Of a stretch of 64,000 nt of DNA, positions 20,171 through 30,266 are shown piece after piece (positions within the stretch are counted from its first letter, which is position 1; every line of letters begins with the position of its first letter). Made by a program: the position numbers and the translations under genes. The notes under the pieces were generated by a model that was not told where the DNA came from, ran no database searches, and saw nothing but the letters and a program-made list of their open reading frames with translations. The stretch is from Pontiella agarivorans (lineage in GTDB: Bacteria > Verrucomicrobiota > Kiritimatiellia > Kiritimatiellales > Pontiellaceae), in the NCBI RefSeq assembly GCF_034531395.1, contig NZ_JARVCO010000008.1:47873-111872 (forward strand). Reading direction: 5' to 3'.

Positions 20171-22360
20171 ATGCGAAGTTTCCAGATAGTTTTCTTATTA
20201 ATAACCGTGCTTCAGGGGGGGCTGCCTTTTACATCAGGTGCTGTGGATATCGATCCCGCCAGCGATCCGGATATTCAGCCGGGGTCCGCAACATCGTTAA
20301 ACGGTTACCGGTTGGCCTGGTCGGATGAGTTTAACGGAACGGCTGTGGATGAAACCAAATGGAAATACCGGGAAGGGGATGACAGCCGAAGCTTTGTCAA
20401 AAGTTTCCAGACGGCGGCGAACAACAGTGTTTCCGGCGGCGTATATCGCTGCATTCTGAAAAAGGAAACCAAGGGGACCAAGGAGTTTACGGCGGGGGGA
20501 CTGATCAGCGCCCGCAGAATGCGCTACGGCTATTATGAATCCCGTTTCAGATGTCCGCCGACCGGGGGATGGCACACCTCGTTCTGGATGATGCCGTATA
20601 AGGCAAGTGAATCGCCGGTGATTGAACTGGATGTGTTTGAAAATGATTCGATCGACCTGTTTGACTATTCTGTGAATGTGCACCGCTGGAAACCGGAACC
20701 GCATGTGATGTTTGGAACCAGGAAAATCGAGACTCCGAATTTGAGTGCCTCATTTCATATTCTGGGCTGTGAATATACACCGGATGAGGTCCGCTATTAT
20801 TTTGATGGAACTGTGGTGCAGACAGTGGATGCCACACAGTTTGAACAGGGCGATATGAACATATGGCTTACTTCGCTGGGGCTGGTCTATGACGGGCAGC
20901 CGGCCATTGATGAGTCGCAGCTTCCGGTTGAAGCGCAATACGATTATGTCCGCTATTTTGAACTCGGACCGCACGCCACCGTTGAGATTGTTTCTCCCGG
21001 TTCCGGCGGTGCAACTCTGACGGACACAAATACGGCCGTCGTGCTTCAGGCGGCAGTGACGGCGGTCAATACGGGAGCGGTGCCGACGGTTATCTGGTCA
21101 AAACAGTCCGGGCCGGGCTCGGTTATTTTTGATGACATCTCCTCCACCAATACGGGAGTGCGATTTTCGGCAGACGGCTACTATGAAATCATGTGCTCTG
21201 CAATCATCGGGAATGTTACTAATTCAGACTCTGTTGCCATTGCTGTGAATGCGCCTTTAAGCGTGACGTTACGAAATGGTACTGACGGATATGAGCATGA
21301 CGCAACGTTCATTCGTGAGGATTATCCGGATGTGAATTCCGGGGCGGATAATGAGCTGATTGTCGGTCGCTGGGGAGGCGGGGCTTTACGCAGTCTGCTG
21401 GAGTTTGATCTGAGTGGGCTGGATCCGGAAGCGGTAATTCAGTCCGCGGAACTGACTCTGTATAATTATGGCGGTGTTGGAGCGGTGGGTGATATGGAAC
21501 TTCGTGAACTGAGTACGTCTTTCATTGAAGGAACCGGAGATGGAGGAGGATGGAGTGATGGAAACGGGGACGGTTCAGGGGCTACCTGGTTTTCGCGTAC
21601 CGGTTCTCAGAACTGGATCACGGCCGGCGGGGATTTTTATCCCACGCTTCTGTCATCGCATCCGGGGTACGATGCCTCGGAAGCCGGTTATAAAACATTT
21701 CCCTCTTCATCATTTTTCGTTGATTCAGCTCAGGCTGCTCTGGATTCTGTTTCTCCGCTGAAACTTATCATTTCATCTCCGGAAACGGAGAGCAGTCCGG
21801 ACGGTAAAATGAGTCGGTTTCGTTCCGACGATGCCTCATCGGCAGATGAACGTCCGGCGCTTACCGTCAGTTATCTGGGCCGTTTTCTTCCTGAGGTATA
21901 TGCGGGACCTGATCTGACGGGCATCATCAACCGGCCGGTTGTTCTGCAGGGCAGGGCCGATCATGTAGATGAAGTGGAATGGCGGATGGTCAGCGGACCC
22001 GCTTCGGTGAATTTTACGGATATCCATGCGCTCACCAATACGGCACTTTTTGGGACTCCCGGGCGTTATCGGCTGCGCCTTGCGGGAATCGGTACACGGG
22101 GAAGCGGGTATCAGGATATTTCTGTTTCCATTGTGGATGAACCGCCGGTATTCCATGAAGCGGAACGGGTGGGCGATGCTTATGTATTTGAAGTGGGTAC
22201 GATCACCGGTCTGACCTATACGCTGCAGCATTCAGATAACCTGATGGCTGACCGCTGGACGGATCTCTGCACGACCAATGCCGAAACGGATCCCATCTTT
22301 TTTGAACCGCCGGTTTCAACCAATCGAACCGGATTTTACCGCGTGATTCTTGAGCCGTGA
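20171..22360 (+). CDS. Glycoside hydrolase family 16 with C-terminal DNRLRE-like module, 729 aa
   Basis: Secreted endo-acting beta-glycanase; family 16 enzymes cleave laminarin, agar, porphyran or carrageenan. Signal peptide about 1-23. The GH16 domain (about 38-265) starts RLAWSDEFNG and has the catalytic motif ELDVFE: Glu152 nucleophile, Asp154, Glu157 acid/base. The extra residue before the last Glu marks the beta-bulge branch (laminarinases, agarases, kappa-carrageenases). Then come an Ig/PKD-like segment (about 270-365), a DNRLRE-like module (about 365-560, with FIREDYPDVNSG and LLEFDLSGL), a second Ig-like segment, and the short C-terminal domain seen in neighbouring secreted proteins. 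Given the sulfatases, a sulfated galactan is a reasonable substrate, but the exact linkage is not readable. Confidence 0.9.
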   Translation: MRSFQIVFLLITVLQGGLPFTSGAVDIDPASDPDIQPGSATSLNGYRLAWSDEFNGTAVDETKWKYREGDDSRSFVKSFQTAANNSVSGGVYRCILKKETKGTKEFTAGGLISARRMRYGYYESRFRCPPTGGWHTSFWMMPYKASESPVIELDVFENDSIDLFDYSVNVHRWKPEPHVMFGTRKIETPNLSASFHILGCEYTPDEVRYYFDGTVVQTVDATQFEQGDMNIWLTSLGLVYDGQPAIDESQLPVEAQYDYVRYFELGPHATVEIVSPGSGGATLTDTNTAVVLQAAVTAVNTGAVPTVIWSKQSGPGSVIFDDISSTNTGVRFSADGYYEIMCSAIIGNVTNSDSVAIAVNAPLSVTLRNGTDGYEHDATFIREDYPDVNSGADNELIVGRWGGGALRSLLEFDLSGLDPEAVIQSAELTLYNYGGVGAVGDMELRELSTSFIEGTGDGGGWSDGNGDGSGATWFSRTGSQNWITAGGDFYPTLLSSHPGYDASEAGYKTFPSSSFFVDSAQAALDSVSPLKLIISSPETESSPDGKMSRFRSDDASSADERPALTVSYLGRFLPEVYAGPDLTGIINRPVVLQGRADHVDEVEWRMVSGPASVNFTDIHALTNTALFGTPGRYRLRLAGIGTRGSGYQDISVSIVDEPPVFHEAERVGDAYVFEVGTITGLTYTLQHSDNLMADRWTDLCTTNAETDPIFFEPPVSTNRTGFYRVILEP

Positions 22361-22545
22361 TGATGCGCCCGAAAGCATCTCCTGCGGTCCTTCCGGACAC
22401 TGACTGAATGTACAGTATCCAGCTTGTGAAGAGTCGTGCATTCTATTTGGCGCAAAAGTAATCATACCATGCGGGGCAAGGTATATTGTCCTCAATACCG
22501 AGAGTGTATACATCGTTGATTGAATAAAACAGGAACATTGGAGAG

Positions 22546-25500
22546 ATGATGAAAAAGTTATTTTATGCATTGGTCGCCGGTATTGCTCTGGTTTCCGCCG
22601 GTCCGGCTCAGGCGGATCCTGATATTCGGACATACTGGAAAATGGATGAAGGAACAGGCCAAACCGTTAAGGATTCTTCGGGGAGTGGAAACACGCTTCA
22701 TTTAACCAATTTTGCCTGGGCGGCCGGGGTGAACAGCCCGGCGGTCACGATGAAAACTGACGGCCTGATTGCTGCCGAAAACAGTAAGTCGCTGAATCCG
22801 GCCCGCGCAATCTCCGTCGAAGGGTGGGTGGCTCCATGGCAGCCGAACTATAACGATTCTCCGACCTGGATCCATAAAGAGGGTGCGTACAGTCTGGGAT
22901 TTATTCCCGGCGGAAAAATCGGGGCGACCATCTGGATTGATGGGAAAGCGCATACCGTGAAATCGAAAAAATCCAATTTCCCGAAAGCGGTATGGATTTA
23001 TGCGGCGGCCACCTACAATGGAAAAAAACTTACCTTGTATATCGATGGGGAAAAAGACGCGGAACTTCCTGTGTCTGGAAAAATAGATGCATCGAAAGAG
23101 CCGGTATTTGTGGGATCACGTAACGGAAAACATGTGCTCTGGAATTCGATTGATGAAGTCCGGATTTCCGGAAAAGCACTGAATCCGGAATTTATTGCGG
23201 AAACGCATCTGGCCGGTCGTTTTGAAGTGGAGCGGGCCGATGCACGCTTTCAGGCCTTTTTCCACAAGGGCGAAAAACGGAAAGCCAAAGAAGTGGTTCC
23301 GGGCTATATCTGGATTGATGCCGAAGATTTTGATGAATACGGCGGTTGGTGGCTGGAAACCCAGTTTGTTCCGCAGGTGGGATCGCCCTACATGCTCGCG
23401 GCCGGAACCGGTGAGCCGGTCGAAGATGCCGTTACAAAAATCAATATCGAAAAAGCAGGAACCTATAAACTTTGGGTCCGCAGCCGCAACTGGATTAAAG
23501 AGCACAATCCCGGAACGTTCAATGTATTGGTAAACGGCCAAAAGTCCGAAACGGTATTCGGCACAGAACCTATTCAGGAATGGGTCTGGGAGGACGGAGG
23601 AACGTTTGAGCTCGGTGTTGGCGAAGTTGAATTGCGGCTTCATGATCTGACCGGTTGGTACGGCCGGTGTGATGCGATTATTCTGACGCGTGATATGGTT
23701 TATGTTCCTCCGTTTGTATTCGATGGCTATAAAGGGGAACAGCGTCGCTTGACCGGTCGCGGAGCAGACGAAGTAACCGTGGGTGATTATGATGTGATTG
23801 TTGTGGGTGCCGGCGCTGCCGGTATTAATGCCGCTATTGCCTCGGCTCGTACAGGAGCCAAAACCGCGCTGATTCAGAACCGTCCGATGATCGGTGGAAA
23901 CAACAGCACGGAGATGGGGGTTCCGATTCTCGGCCCTGCCGATTTCGGTAAGAAAAATGCGCGTGAAGGTGGGCTTAATGAAGAAATCGGCCGGTTGCGT
24001 TCCTACAACTTTATGAAGAAGTGGAGTAACGGGGCCGAGGTCGTGGCTGCGCAGGAGGAAAATCTGACTGTTTTCCTTAATACCCATGTCTACGATGTGG
24101 AACGTACCGATGGCAACCGGATTACGGCGGTCCGGGCCTTTGATATGATTGACGGGCACCTGACACGCTACACCGGAAAACAGTTTATTGACTGCACGGG
24201 CGATGGATGGATCGGTTACTACGCCGGTGCTGAATTGTTACGTGGTCGTGAGCCCAGCTGGATGTTTAACGAAAGCAATGCGCCGGAAGATGGCGATATT
24301 TTCACGATGAGCGGTGCGTTGTTCCATTCTTCGAAACTGGCTTACGGTAGTGTGGACATGGGTAAGCCGGCTCCGTTTAAAACGCCGGACTGGGTGTGGG
24401 ACCTGTCCGATAACACGGAAGCGCTGGAAGCGCGTAACGGAGTGGAATCCAGTTGGAAAAGCGGAACCTGGTGGCATGAAAACCGTAACGAAGTGGACGA
24501 CCTCTGGGATCCGGAAGCAGCGCGTGACGGACTGATTAATGTCAGTATCAGTTATTGGAACTGGATTAAAAACGTATCGAAATTTAAAGAAAAAGCGGCC
24601 AATCGGAAACTGACACAGCTTCCGCTCACCAACGCTAAACGTGAAACACAGCGTCTGGTCGGGGATCATATTCTGACGCAGGACGATGTGCTGGAGGCTC
24701 GCCATTTCGATGATGCCATCGGTAACGGCGGCTGGGGACTGGACATTCATCATCCGGAAGGCATCTTCTCGAAAGATGGACCGTTTGATTTCAACACGCA
24801 TACACCGCTGTATAATATTCCGTTCCGGATTCTGTATTCCAGAAACGTGCCGAATCTGTTTATGGCGGGCCGGAACGTTTCCTGTTCGCATGTGGCACTG
24901 GGAACGCTGCGCGTGCAGGCCACTACAGGCGTGATGGGACAGGCGGCCGGTACTGCGGCTGCGATGTGTGTGCAGAAAGAAACGGATCCGCGCGGAATTT
25001 ATGAGCACCACATCCCGGAACTGCAACAGCAGTTATTGAAAGATGACATGTATATCATCGGCCTTCGAAATGAAGATCCAAACGATCTCGCGCTGATGGC
25101 TTCCGTTTCGGCTTCGAGCGAAAAATCGGCGCTGTTCAGCGCGCAGAATGTCATCAACGGCGTAACCCGTATTGTGGATGATGAAATGAATATGTGGGCG
25201 TCTGATCCGGATGAGGAACTGCCGCAGTGGATCGAGCTGGATTTTAGCGGAAAGAAAAAGCTGAATGCGGTTTATCTGACCTTTGATACCGATGTGAATG
25301 AAGCCAAACGTGCGACCTGGGAGTGGAAAAAAGAGCATCGTATGCCGCCGGAAGCAGCTCGCGATTATCAGGTTCAGATTAAAACCGGTAATCGGTGGAA
25401 AACGGTTGCTGATGTGAAGAACAATTATCAGCGCCGGCGCATTCACCGTTTCAAAACCATAGACACAGATATGATCCGTGTAGTGATCACCGCCACCAAC

Positions 25501-25548
25501 GGCGATCCTTCGGCGCGCATTTATGAAGTCCGGGCGTATAACGAATAG
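22546..25548 (+). CDS. Secreted LamG / CBM-like / FAD-dependent oxidoreductase, 1000 aa (paralog of 8988)
   Basis: Same architecture as the 8988 protein: signal peptide 1-24, LamG-like jelly roll (about 26-215), CBM-like beta-sandwich (about 240-385, AEDFDEYGGWW and [10 protein letters not shown]), FAD_oxidored domain from about 414 (IVVGAGAAGINAA, then GGNNSTEMGVP), and a discoidin-like end (about 850-1000). Both paralogs keep NAKRETxRLVGD, HHPxGIFS and LFMAGRxVSxxHVALG, so the flavin domain is under constraint. The ribosome site GGAGAG abuts the double ATG; the second ATG (22549) may be the real start. It converges on the glycosidase ending at 25549 with no gap, so terminators must lie inside coding sequence or be absent. 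Confidence 0.85.
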   Translation: MMKKLFYALVAGIALVSAGPAQADPDIRTYWKMDEGTGQTVKDSSGSGNTLHLTNFAWAAGVNSPAVTMKTDGLIAAENSKSLNPARAISVEGWVAPWQPNYNDSPTWIHKEGAYSLGFIPGGKIGATIWIDGKAHTVKSKKSNFPKAVWIYAAATYNGKKLTLYIDGEKDAELPVSGKIDASKEPVFVGSRNGKHVLWNSIDEVRISGKALNPEFIAETHLAGRFEVERADARFQAFFHKGEKRKAKEVVPGYIWIDAEDFDEYGGWWLETQFVPQVGSPYMLAAGTGEPVEDAVTKINIEKAGTYKLWVRSRNWIKEHNPGTFNVLVNGQKSETVFGTEPIQEWVWEDGGTFELGVGEVELRLHDLTGWYGRCDAIILTRDMVYVPPFVFDGYKGEQRRLTGRGADEVTVGDYDVIVVGAGAAGINAAIASARTGAKTALIQNRPMIGGNNSTEMGVPILGPADFGKKNAREGGLNEEIGRLRSYNFMKKWSNGAEVVAAQEENLTVFLNTHVYDVERTDGNRITAVRAFDMIDGHLTRYTGKQFIDCTGDGWIGYYAGAELLRGREPSWMFNESNAPEDGDIFTMSGALFHSSKLAYGSVDMGKPAPFKTPDWVWDLSDNTEALEARNGVESSWKSGTWWHENRNEVDDLWDPEAARDGLINVSISYWNWIKNVSKFKEKAANRKLTQLPLTNAKRETQRLVGDHILTQDDVLEARHFDDAIGNGGWGLDIHHPEGIFSKDGPFDFNTHTPLYNIPFRILYSRNVPNLFMAGRNVSCSHVALGTLRVQATTGVMGQAAGTAAAMCVQKETDPRGIYEHHIPELQQQLLKDDMYIIGLRNEDPNDLALMASVSASSEKSALFSAQNVINGVTRIVDDEMNMWASDPDEELPQWIELDFSGKKKLNAVYLTFDTDVNEAKRATWEWKKEHRMPPEAARDYQVQIKTGNRWKTVADVKNNYQRRRIHRFKTIDTDMIRVVITATNGDPSARIYEVRAYNE

Positions 25549-27435
25549 TTAACGAACCAGCTCAACGCGAAGCGTTGCCAGCGACGCCTTCCATTTCTTC
25601 GGGGATTTCAGAATGAAATGGAAGGTGTTTTCTTTTTCAAGAATACCGTCGGGCAGCTCGAAATGAAGCGGGATAAAAAGATCTTTTGTGCCGGCGGTAA
25701 AATCGAGTTCAACCGACTGTGAAAATCCGTTGATTTTGAGGGTCAGTGTTGACCCCGGAGTAAATCCGTTCGGGCAGGACAGGGTGGGTACGGCTGTTGC
25801 CCGGCCAACGACAGGATGGGGGAGCTCGATCGTCACACGGGCTTTACCGGATTGGAGACTTTTAAGGGTGTCGCGCGAATAAAACCGCTCGATGGTCTGC
25901 CGTGCTGATTTTCCGGAATCCGGAAGATCCATATAAACGATCATGGTTTCTTCGGGTTGAAGGATCAGGCGGGAAGCATCCACTTTTTCCAACGGTTGGA
26001 GATCAATCCGCCAGCGGTTGTTTTGCCAGCGCATACGTGCCGCTCTTGCCGATTTCGTACCGCCGGTTTCGAGGTGAATCTGTTTTTCAGCATCAAATGC
26101 ATTGTGCAGAAGAATCATCAGCCGGTTTGCGTGCCGCATCGGCAGGGCGGTCAGACCGAGCTGTTCTTCAGGCGAGGTTTCCAGCCATTGGAATTTTACG
26201 CGCTCACCTTCCAGAGATTGGAAAAAACGGTAGAAATCAAAAAGCGGAGTTTTGACCGGATTGCCGTTTTCATTGCGGGTATACATGGCCTGTCCGCGTC
26301 GCGGGGCGTAGCCCGGATCGCTGATCGGAAGGATGAAGGGAACGGTTAACTGCACTTCCGGACGCTGCATGAGCTGCATCCAGATCCGGGTGACGGTTGT
26401 GCCGAACAGATAGTAGTTGATGTCGTTTTCCCAGGGGCCTTTTTGCGGAAAAATATTCTGCCGGCCGAATTCGGTGATAATCACCGGAAGCGACGGTTCA
26501 TTCCAGAAAGCCTGATGGTGGGCATAAACCAGATCGAGAAACGCATCCGCTTTACCGAAGTCCCAGACGAAAAAGTTGCCGTTAGTGTAGGAATTATAAA
26601 AATTCGGGGAGTCGTTGAGTGGATTTTCCAGAGCCCATTGTTCCGCGGAATAGAGATGAAAATCATACGCGGCTGCCACATCGCCACAGGTTTCGATAAA
26701 CTGTTTTTCCCATCCGGAATCAGTCCAACGCCGAAAATCACCGCGCGGGTGCGGCCAGGCGGTGCACGGACCGGAAATTCCTGTTTCCGGGAAACGATCT
26801 TTCAGCTGAAGCGCCAGCAGGCGGGAAAAATCGGCCTGATCCTGTGATGGGTTGGGAGAATTTCTCCAGTTTCCGTCCGGTTCGTTGAGTGGAGAAAACC
26901 AGCGGGGCGGGGTCACCTTGGCTGTTTGGAGGGTTTCCAGCCATTGCACAACAAGGTCGGCGCATTCTTCAAAATCTTCCGGAGGAATGCCCTTGCGGTG
27001 TTTATCGACCATCGATTCATCGGTGTCGTACAGTTTGCGGTTTTCGGTCTTTGTGAATTCCGGATAGTTTCCACCGCCAAGGGCGTGAGGAGCTCCGGGA
27101 TACCGTTTATCCGCATTCCGGTAAAATTCCGCATAGTTCCGGAGTTGTCGGGGCAGGTCGGGATCCCAGCCGGCACGTTGGCGGTCTCCGCCGTTATGTC
27201 CGAAATAGGGACCGGTTCCGCGTCCCGGTGAAATCCGCAGTTCCGCCAGTTCTTCGGCAAGTGCTTCATTGAACATGCCGGGAATATGATAGGTGCGGAA
27301 ATAGATGTTCCGGTCAATGGATGCCGATTTGTGCGGGCCGGTTTTCAGCGTGATGCGCGTGTCGGGGTCCACACACAGCGTCGCAGCCTGGCAACTCCAG
27401 GCCGCGCATGCAACAAAGCAGAAACGGCGGATCAT
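25549..27435 (-). CDS. GH86-like glycoside hydrolase (beta-agarase/porphyranase type), 628 aa
   Basis: Secreted glycosidase of the (beta/alpha)8 clan A type. Signal peptide about 1-18. Candidate catalytic residues are Glu185 in SPLNEPDGNW (acid/base, end of strand 4) and Glu322 in VIITEFGRQN (nucleophile, end of strand 7). The spacing of 137 residues, the IYFRTYHIPGMFNE start and the total size fit GH86, a family of beta-agarases and beta-porphyranases. The last 170 residues look like two small beta-sandwich domains. It starts two bases after the stop of the sulfatase at 27438, so desulfation and backbone cleavage are co-expressed. GH30 or GH39 are less likely alternatives. Family assignment is from memory of motifs. 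Confidence 0.65.
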   Translation of the reverse strand: MIRRFCFVACAAWSCQAATLCVDPDTRITLKTGPHKSASIDRNIYFRTYHIPGMFNEALAEELAELRISPGRGTGPYFGHNGGDRQRAGWDPDLPRQLRNYAEFYRNADKRYPGAPHALGGGNYPEFTKTENRKLYDTDESMVDKHRKGIPPEDFEECADLVVQWLETLQTAKVTPPRWFSPLNEPDGNWRNSPNPSQDQADFSRLLALQLKDRFPETGISGPCTAWPHPRGDFRRWTDSGWEKQFIETCGDVAAAYDFHLYSAEQWALENPLNDSPNFYNSYTNGNFFVWDFGKADAFLDLVYAHHQAFWNEPSLPVIITEFGRQNIFPQKGPWENDINYYLFGTTVTRIWMQLMQRPEVQLTVPFILPISDPGYAPRRGQAMYTRNENGNPVKTPLFDFYRFFQSLEGERVKFQWLETSPEEQLGLTALPMRHANRLMILLHNAFDAEKQIHLETGGTKSARAARMRWQNNRWRIDLQPLEKVDASRLILQPEETMIVYMDLPDSGKSARQTIERFYSRDTLKSLQSGKARVTIELPHPVVGRATAVPTLSCPNGFTPGSTLTLKINGFSQSVELDFTAGTKDLFIPLHFELPDGILEKENTFHFILKSPKKWKASLATLRVELVR

Positions 27436-27437
27436 GA

Positions 27438-29270
27438 TTAATGTTTTTTTGCGTATTTTCCGGAGTCCTGGGAAAGCGGTTGTGGCGGAACACGGCCGTA
27501 ATCGGGGTCAAATTTCGGAATCCCCATGCCCTGCGGGGTCTGCCAGCCTTTGAAGGGTTTATGCGTTACATAGACATAGTAAGGGGTCGATTCTTCTCCG
27601 CCTCCGGAAAAGAAGGGAGCAAGCGTCGTCAGGCCTTTTTTCAGTTTGACGCTGAAGGTGATTTCTTTTGCTCCGGCCGGGATCGGTTTACTCTGTTTGA
27701 AGTCCCCGATCTGCATCGTTGCGGTATCAAAATTGAACCCTTTGTATCCATTGGCGTCGTTGATCGGCAGATCGGCTTCAACCGGCCAGCGGCGCAGGGA
27801 GAATTCATAGATGCCGTCGTGTTCCACTTCCACTGCCCAGTGTGCTTTTTTGGCAAACATGCCGTGCATGACCTGCGCCTGGTTCCAGGGAATCTGTTCG
27901 ACCAGCCAGTCGTGGGAACAGAGTTTAACAATGGGCGATTCTTCGGATCCGATAATCATATAACTGGTCAGGTTATGTTCCCGGGAAACGTCGGCCCACC
28001 AGGTTTCATAGTTTCCGCGCAATCGTTCAACGACTTCGGGGTACTGGCCGGCAATATCGGTTTTCTGTCCGGGATCGTTCAGGATGTCATAAAGTTCTTT
28101 GCCGTCGACGAGTCGCCAACGTTCGGTCATAACGGAGCATTTACGCCATTTAACCGGATCGACTACGCGTTGTGTTTCAACCATGAGGGTTCGTTCCGGC
28201 CATTCAGAGCCATCCGTGTAGAGCAGATTCCGAATGCTTTTTCCATCGAAATCAATGTCCGGAGCATTCAGTCCGCAGAGATCGATAAGAGTCGGAAGAA
28301 TGTCGAGGTGAGCGGTCAACTGCTTCACGCTTTTACCTTTGTTCAGTCCGCCGCCGGGCCAGCGCAGGAAGAAAGGAACGCGGTGGCCACCTTCATACTG
28401 CGAACCTTTGGTGCCGCGCATACCGGCATCGAATCCTTTGCCATCCCAGGTTCCCCCGGACGTGCCGTTATCGGTGGTGAAGATGAGAATGGTGTCGTCG
28501 GCAATTCCGCATTTTTCCAAGGTTTGGAAAAGCCGCGCCATATTATCGTCGATATGTGTAATCATACCGTAAAATCCGGCATTCGGCACATCGGGATTAT
28601 CTTTATACCGGTTGTAATAATCTTCCGGGCAGTAAAAGGGGCCATGGGGTGCATTGGGGGTAATATAAGCTAGGAACGGTTTCCCGGCGTTGGCGTTCCG
28701 TTCGATAAAGCGGAGGCCTTCATCGAACCAGACATCGGTACAGAATCCCTTAAAGCGTTTCAGTTTTCCATTCACGGAATAGGTGTCGTCAAAATAGTCG
28801 TTGCCCCAGTAATCGGGGGCCTGACCGACACCGCCGGCCTGATGGATCACCGAGTACTGAAAACCGTTGTCTTCGGGGCGGTAGGGATAGACATCGCCCA
28901 GATGCCATTTTCCGAAAATGCCGGTAGCATATCCGTTTTGACTGAAAATATCGGCCATGGTGATTTCGCGGCGACGGATCATATTGCGACCCTGCACGGT
29001 ATGCCATACCCCAACGCGGTTGGAGTAGCGGCCGGTCATCAATGCGGAGCGGGAGGGCGCGCATGTGGTGTCTACATGATAATTATCGAGCCGGATGCTC
29101 TGGGCGCCGAATTGATCGATATGCGGTGTTTCGATAATCGTGTTCCCGTTAATGCCGAGATCCCCATAGCCCTGGTCATCGGTCATCACAATCAAGACAT
29201 TGGGTTTCTGAGCACAAAAAGCGGCCGGGACGGCAAGCAGTGCGGTGAGTGCGATCACGAGTTTTTTCAT
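27438..29270 (-). CDS. Arylsulfatase (S1-type), 610 aa
   Basis: Exported sulfatase with signal peptide [20 protein letters not shown], metal-site start [16 protein letters not shown], and CAPSR with Cys70 as the formylglycine precursor; TTDNGTSGG is the second metal-site motif. A C-terminal extension of about 120 residues (from [10 protein letters not shown]) has a beta-sandwich look and may help bind substrate. The frame is open to 29462, but the ATG at 29270 is chosen because AGAGGA lies 8-9 bases upstream and the signal peptide begins there; a start at 29462 would overlap the AraC gene. It forms an operon with the GH86-like enzyme, which suggests removal of sulfate from an agar- or porphyran-type galactan (inference). 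Confidence 0.92.
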   Translation of the reverse strand: MKKLVIALTALLAVPAAFCAQKPNVLIVMTDDQGYGDLGINGNTIIETPHIDQFGAQSIRLDNYHVDTTCAPSRSALMTGRYSNRVGVWHTVQGRNMIRRREITMADIFSQNGYATGIFGKWHLGDVYPYRPEDNGFQYSVIHQAGGVGQAPDYWGNDYFDDTYSVNGKLKRFKGFCTDVWFDEGLRFIERNANAGKPFLAYITPNAPHGPFYCPEDYYNRYKDNPDVPNAGFYGMITHIDDNMARLFQTLEKCGIADDTILIFTTDNGTSGGTWDGKGFDAGMRGTKGSQYEGGHRVPFFLRWPGGGLNKGKSVKQLTAHLDILPTLIDLCGLNAPDIDFDGKSIRNLLYTDGSEWPERTLMVETQRVVDPVKWRKCSVMTERWRLVDGKELYDILNDPGQKTDIAGQYPEVVERLRGNYETWWADVSREHNLTSYMIIGSEESPIVKLCSHDWLVEQIPWNQAQVMHGMFAKKAHWAVEVEHDGIYEFSLRRWPVEADLPINDANGYKGFNFDTATMQIGDFKQSKPIPAGAKEITFSVKLKKGLTTLAPFFSGGGEESTPYYVYVTHKPFKGWQTPQGMGIPKFDPDYGRVPPQPLSQDSGKYAKKH

Positions 29271-29350
29271 GGTTTTATCCTCTTGTGGCGATGGAGATTT
29301 TCTCCCCCTATTGAAAGTTATTCTACTATGGAGAAACGCTGTGTGAATGA

Positions 29351-30106
29351 TCAATTGGACATCCCGGAACCGCGACGGTGCGTTTTCCGGTAGGCCGATG
29401 GAGAAATATTCAGGTGTGAGCGGAAGCTTCGGGTCATGGAGCTCTGGTCGTAAAAACCGCATTCTCCGGAAATTTCGGCTATGGAGCGGGTGCTTTCGGC
29501 CAGTAGCCGACAGGCGGATTTAATGCGGAATTGAATAATGTATTGTGACGGTGTTGTACGGAAAAATTTTTTAAAATCCCGTTCAAACTTACTGACCGAA
29601 ACATGCATCAATGCGGCCAGTTCAGGGATCTCAATCCGTTCGGAAACATGATTTTCGATATACATAAAAACCTTTTCAAATCGTTGGAAATGTTCGAGAG
29701 CAGCTTTGGCTCGTTTGATGTCACGGGCGATGCCGGCCAGCCCGATGACCTGTCCGTTCTGATCGTGAAGCGGAATTTTGGTGGTAACAAACCAGTTCAT
29801 GGTTCCGTCGTAGGACTGATTGAGTTCAAGAATGTCATAGCTGGGCCGATTGGATTGCATAACATCCAGATCATCTTTGATATATGCGCTGGCCAGTTCG
29901 GGGGGACAGGTTTCTTCCGTAGTTTTGCCGAGCAGATCGGTAACGTTCTTATACCCCAGTCGCTGCGCGAAGTTGCGATTGAATCCAGTATAGCGGCTTT
30001 GCCGGTCTTTCATGAAAAAGTGAATGTCCGGAAGCTGGTTGAATAAGGTTATGATTGAAGCCGGGTCGCCCAAATTTGCTATAAATATTTTGTCAAAATA
30101 TTCCAT
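29351..30106 (-). CDS. PAS domain - AraC family transcriptional regulator, 251 aa
   Basis: Cytoplasmic transcription factor. The N-terminal PAS domain (about 20-130) includes [27 protein letters not shown] and the PAC-like end [15 protein letters not shown]. The C-terminal AraC double helix-turn-helix (about 145-245) includes [15 protein letters not shown] and [20 protein letters not shown]. Regulators with a PAS domain sense small ligands, haem or flavin rather than binding sugar through a cupin; which applies here is unknown. It lies 80 bases upstream of the sulfatase/GH86-like operon on the same strand and is divergent from the oxidoreductase gene at 30267, so it may control both (inference). 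Confidence 0.92.
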   Translation of the reverse strand: MEYFDKIFIANLGDPASIITLFNQLPDIHFFMKDRQSRYTGFNRNFAQRLGYKNVTDLLGKTTEETCPPELASAYIKDDLDVMQSNRPSYDILELNQSYDGTMNWFVTTKIPLHDQNGQVIGLAGIARDIKRAKAALEHFQRFEKVFMYIENHVSERIEIPELAALMHVSVSKFERDFKKFFRTTPSQYIIQFRIKSACRLLAESTRSIAEISGECGFYDQSSMTRSFRSHLNISPSAYRKTHRRGSGMSN

Positions 30107-30266
30107 ATTCCACCTTATCTTTCATAAAAGCATTGTTCTGCCTGTCTGGTTGTGCCGAAAATTTACAAAAATTGTCCCAGTGACTACAAGAAAAGCGTCT
30201 CTTTGTATGTGTATCTTACCCCACCATCAGGAAAGCGGTTTTATCGTAATAAAGGAGTGTTAAAGC

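Noticed and set aside
22361..22545. Possible terminator after the GH16 gene
   Set aside because: Two short hairpins (GATGC/GCATC and GTCC/GGAC) are present, but neither is followed by a T run.
27441..28673. Plus-strand frame of 410 codons
   Set aside because: It runs antisense to the sulfatase at 27438-29270, whose CAPSR signature and signal peptide leave no doubt about the coding strand.
29270..29462. Longer start for the arylsulfatase
   Set aside because: It would overlap the AraC gene and put a non-hydrophobic stretch before the signal peptide. The ATG at 29270 has an AGAGGA ribosome site.
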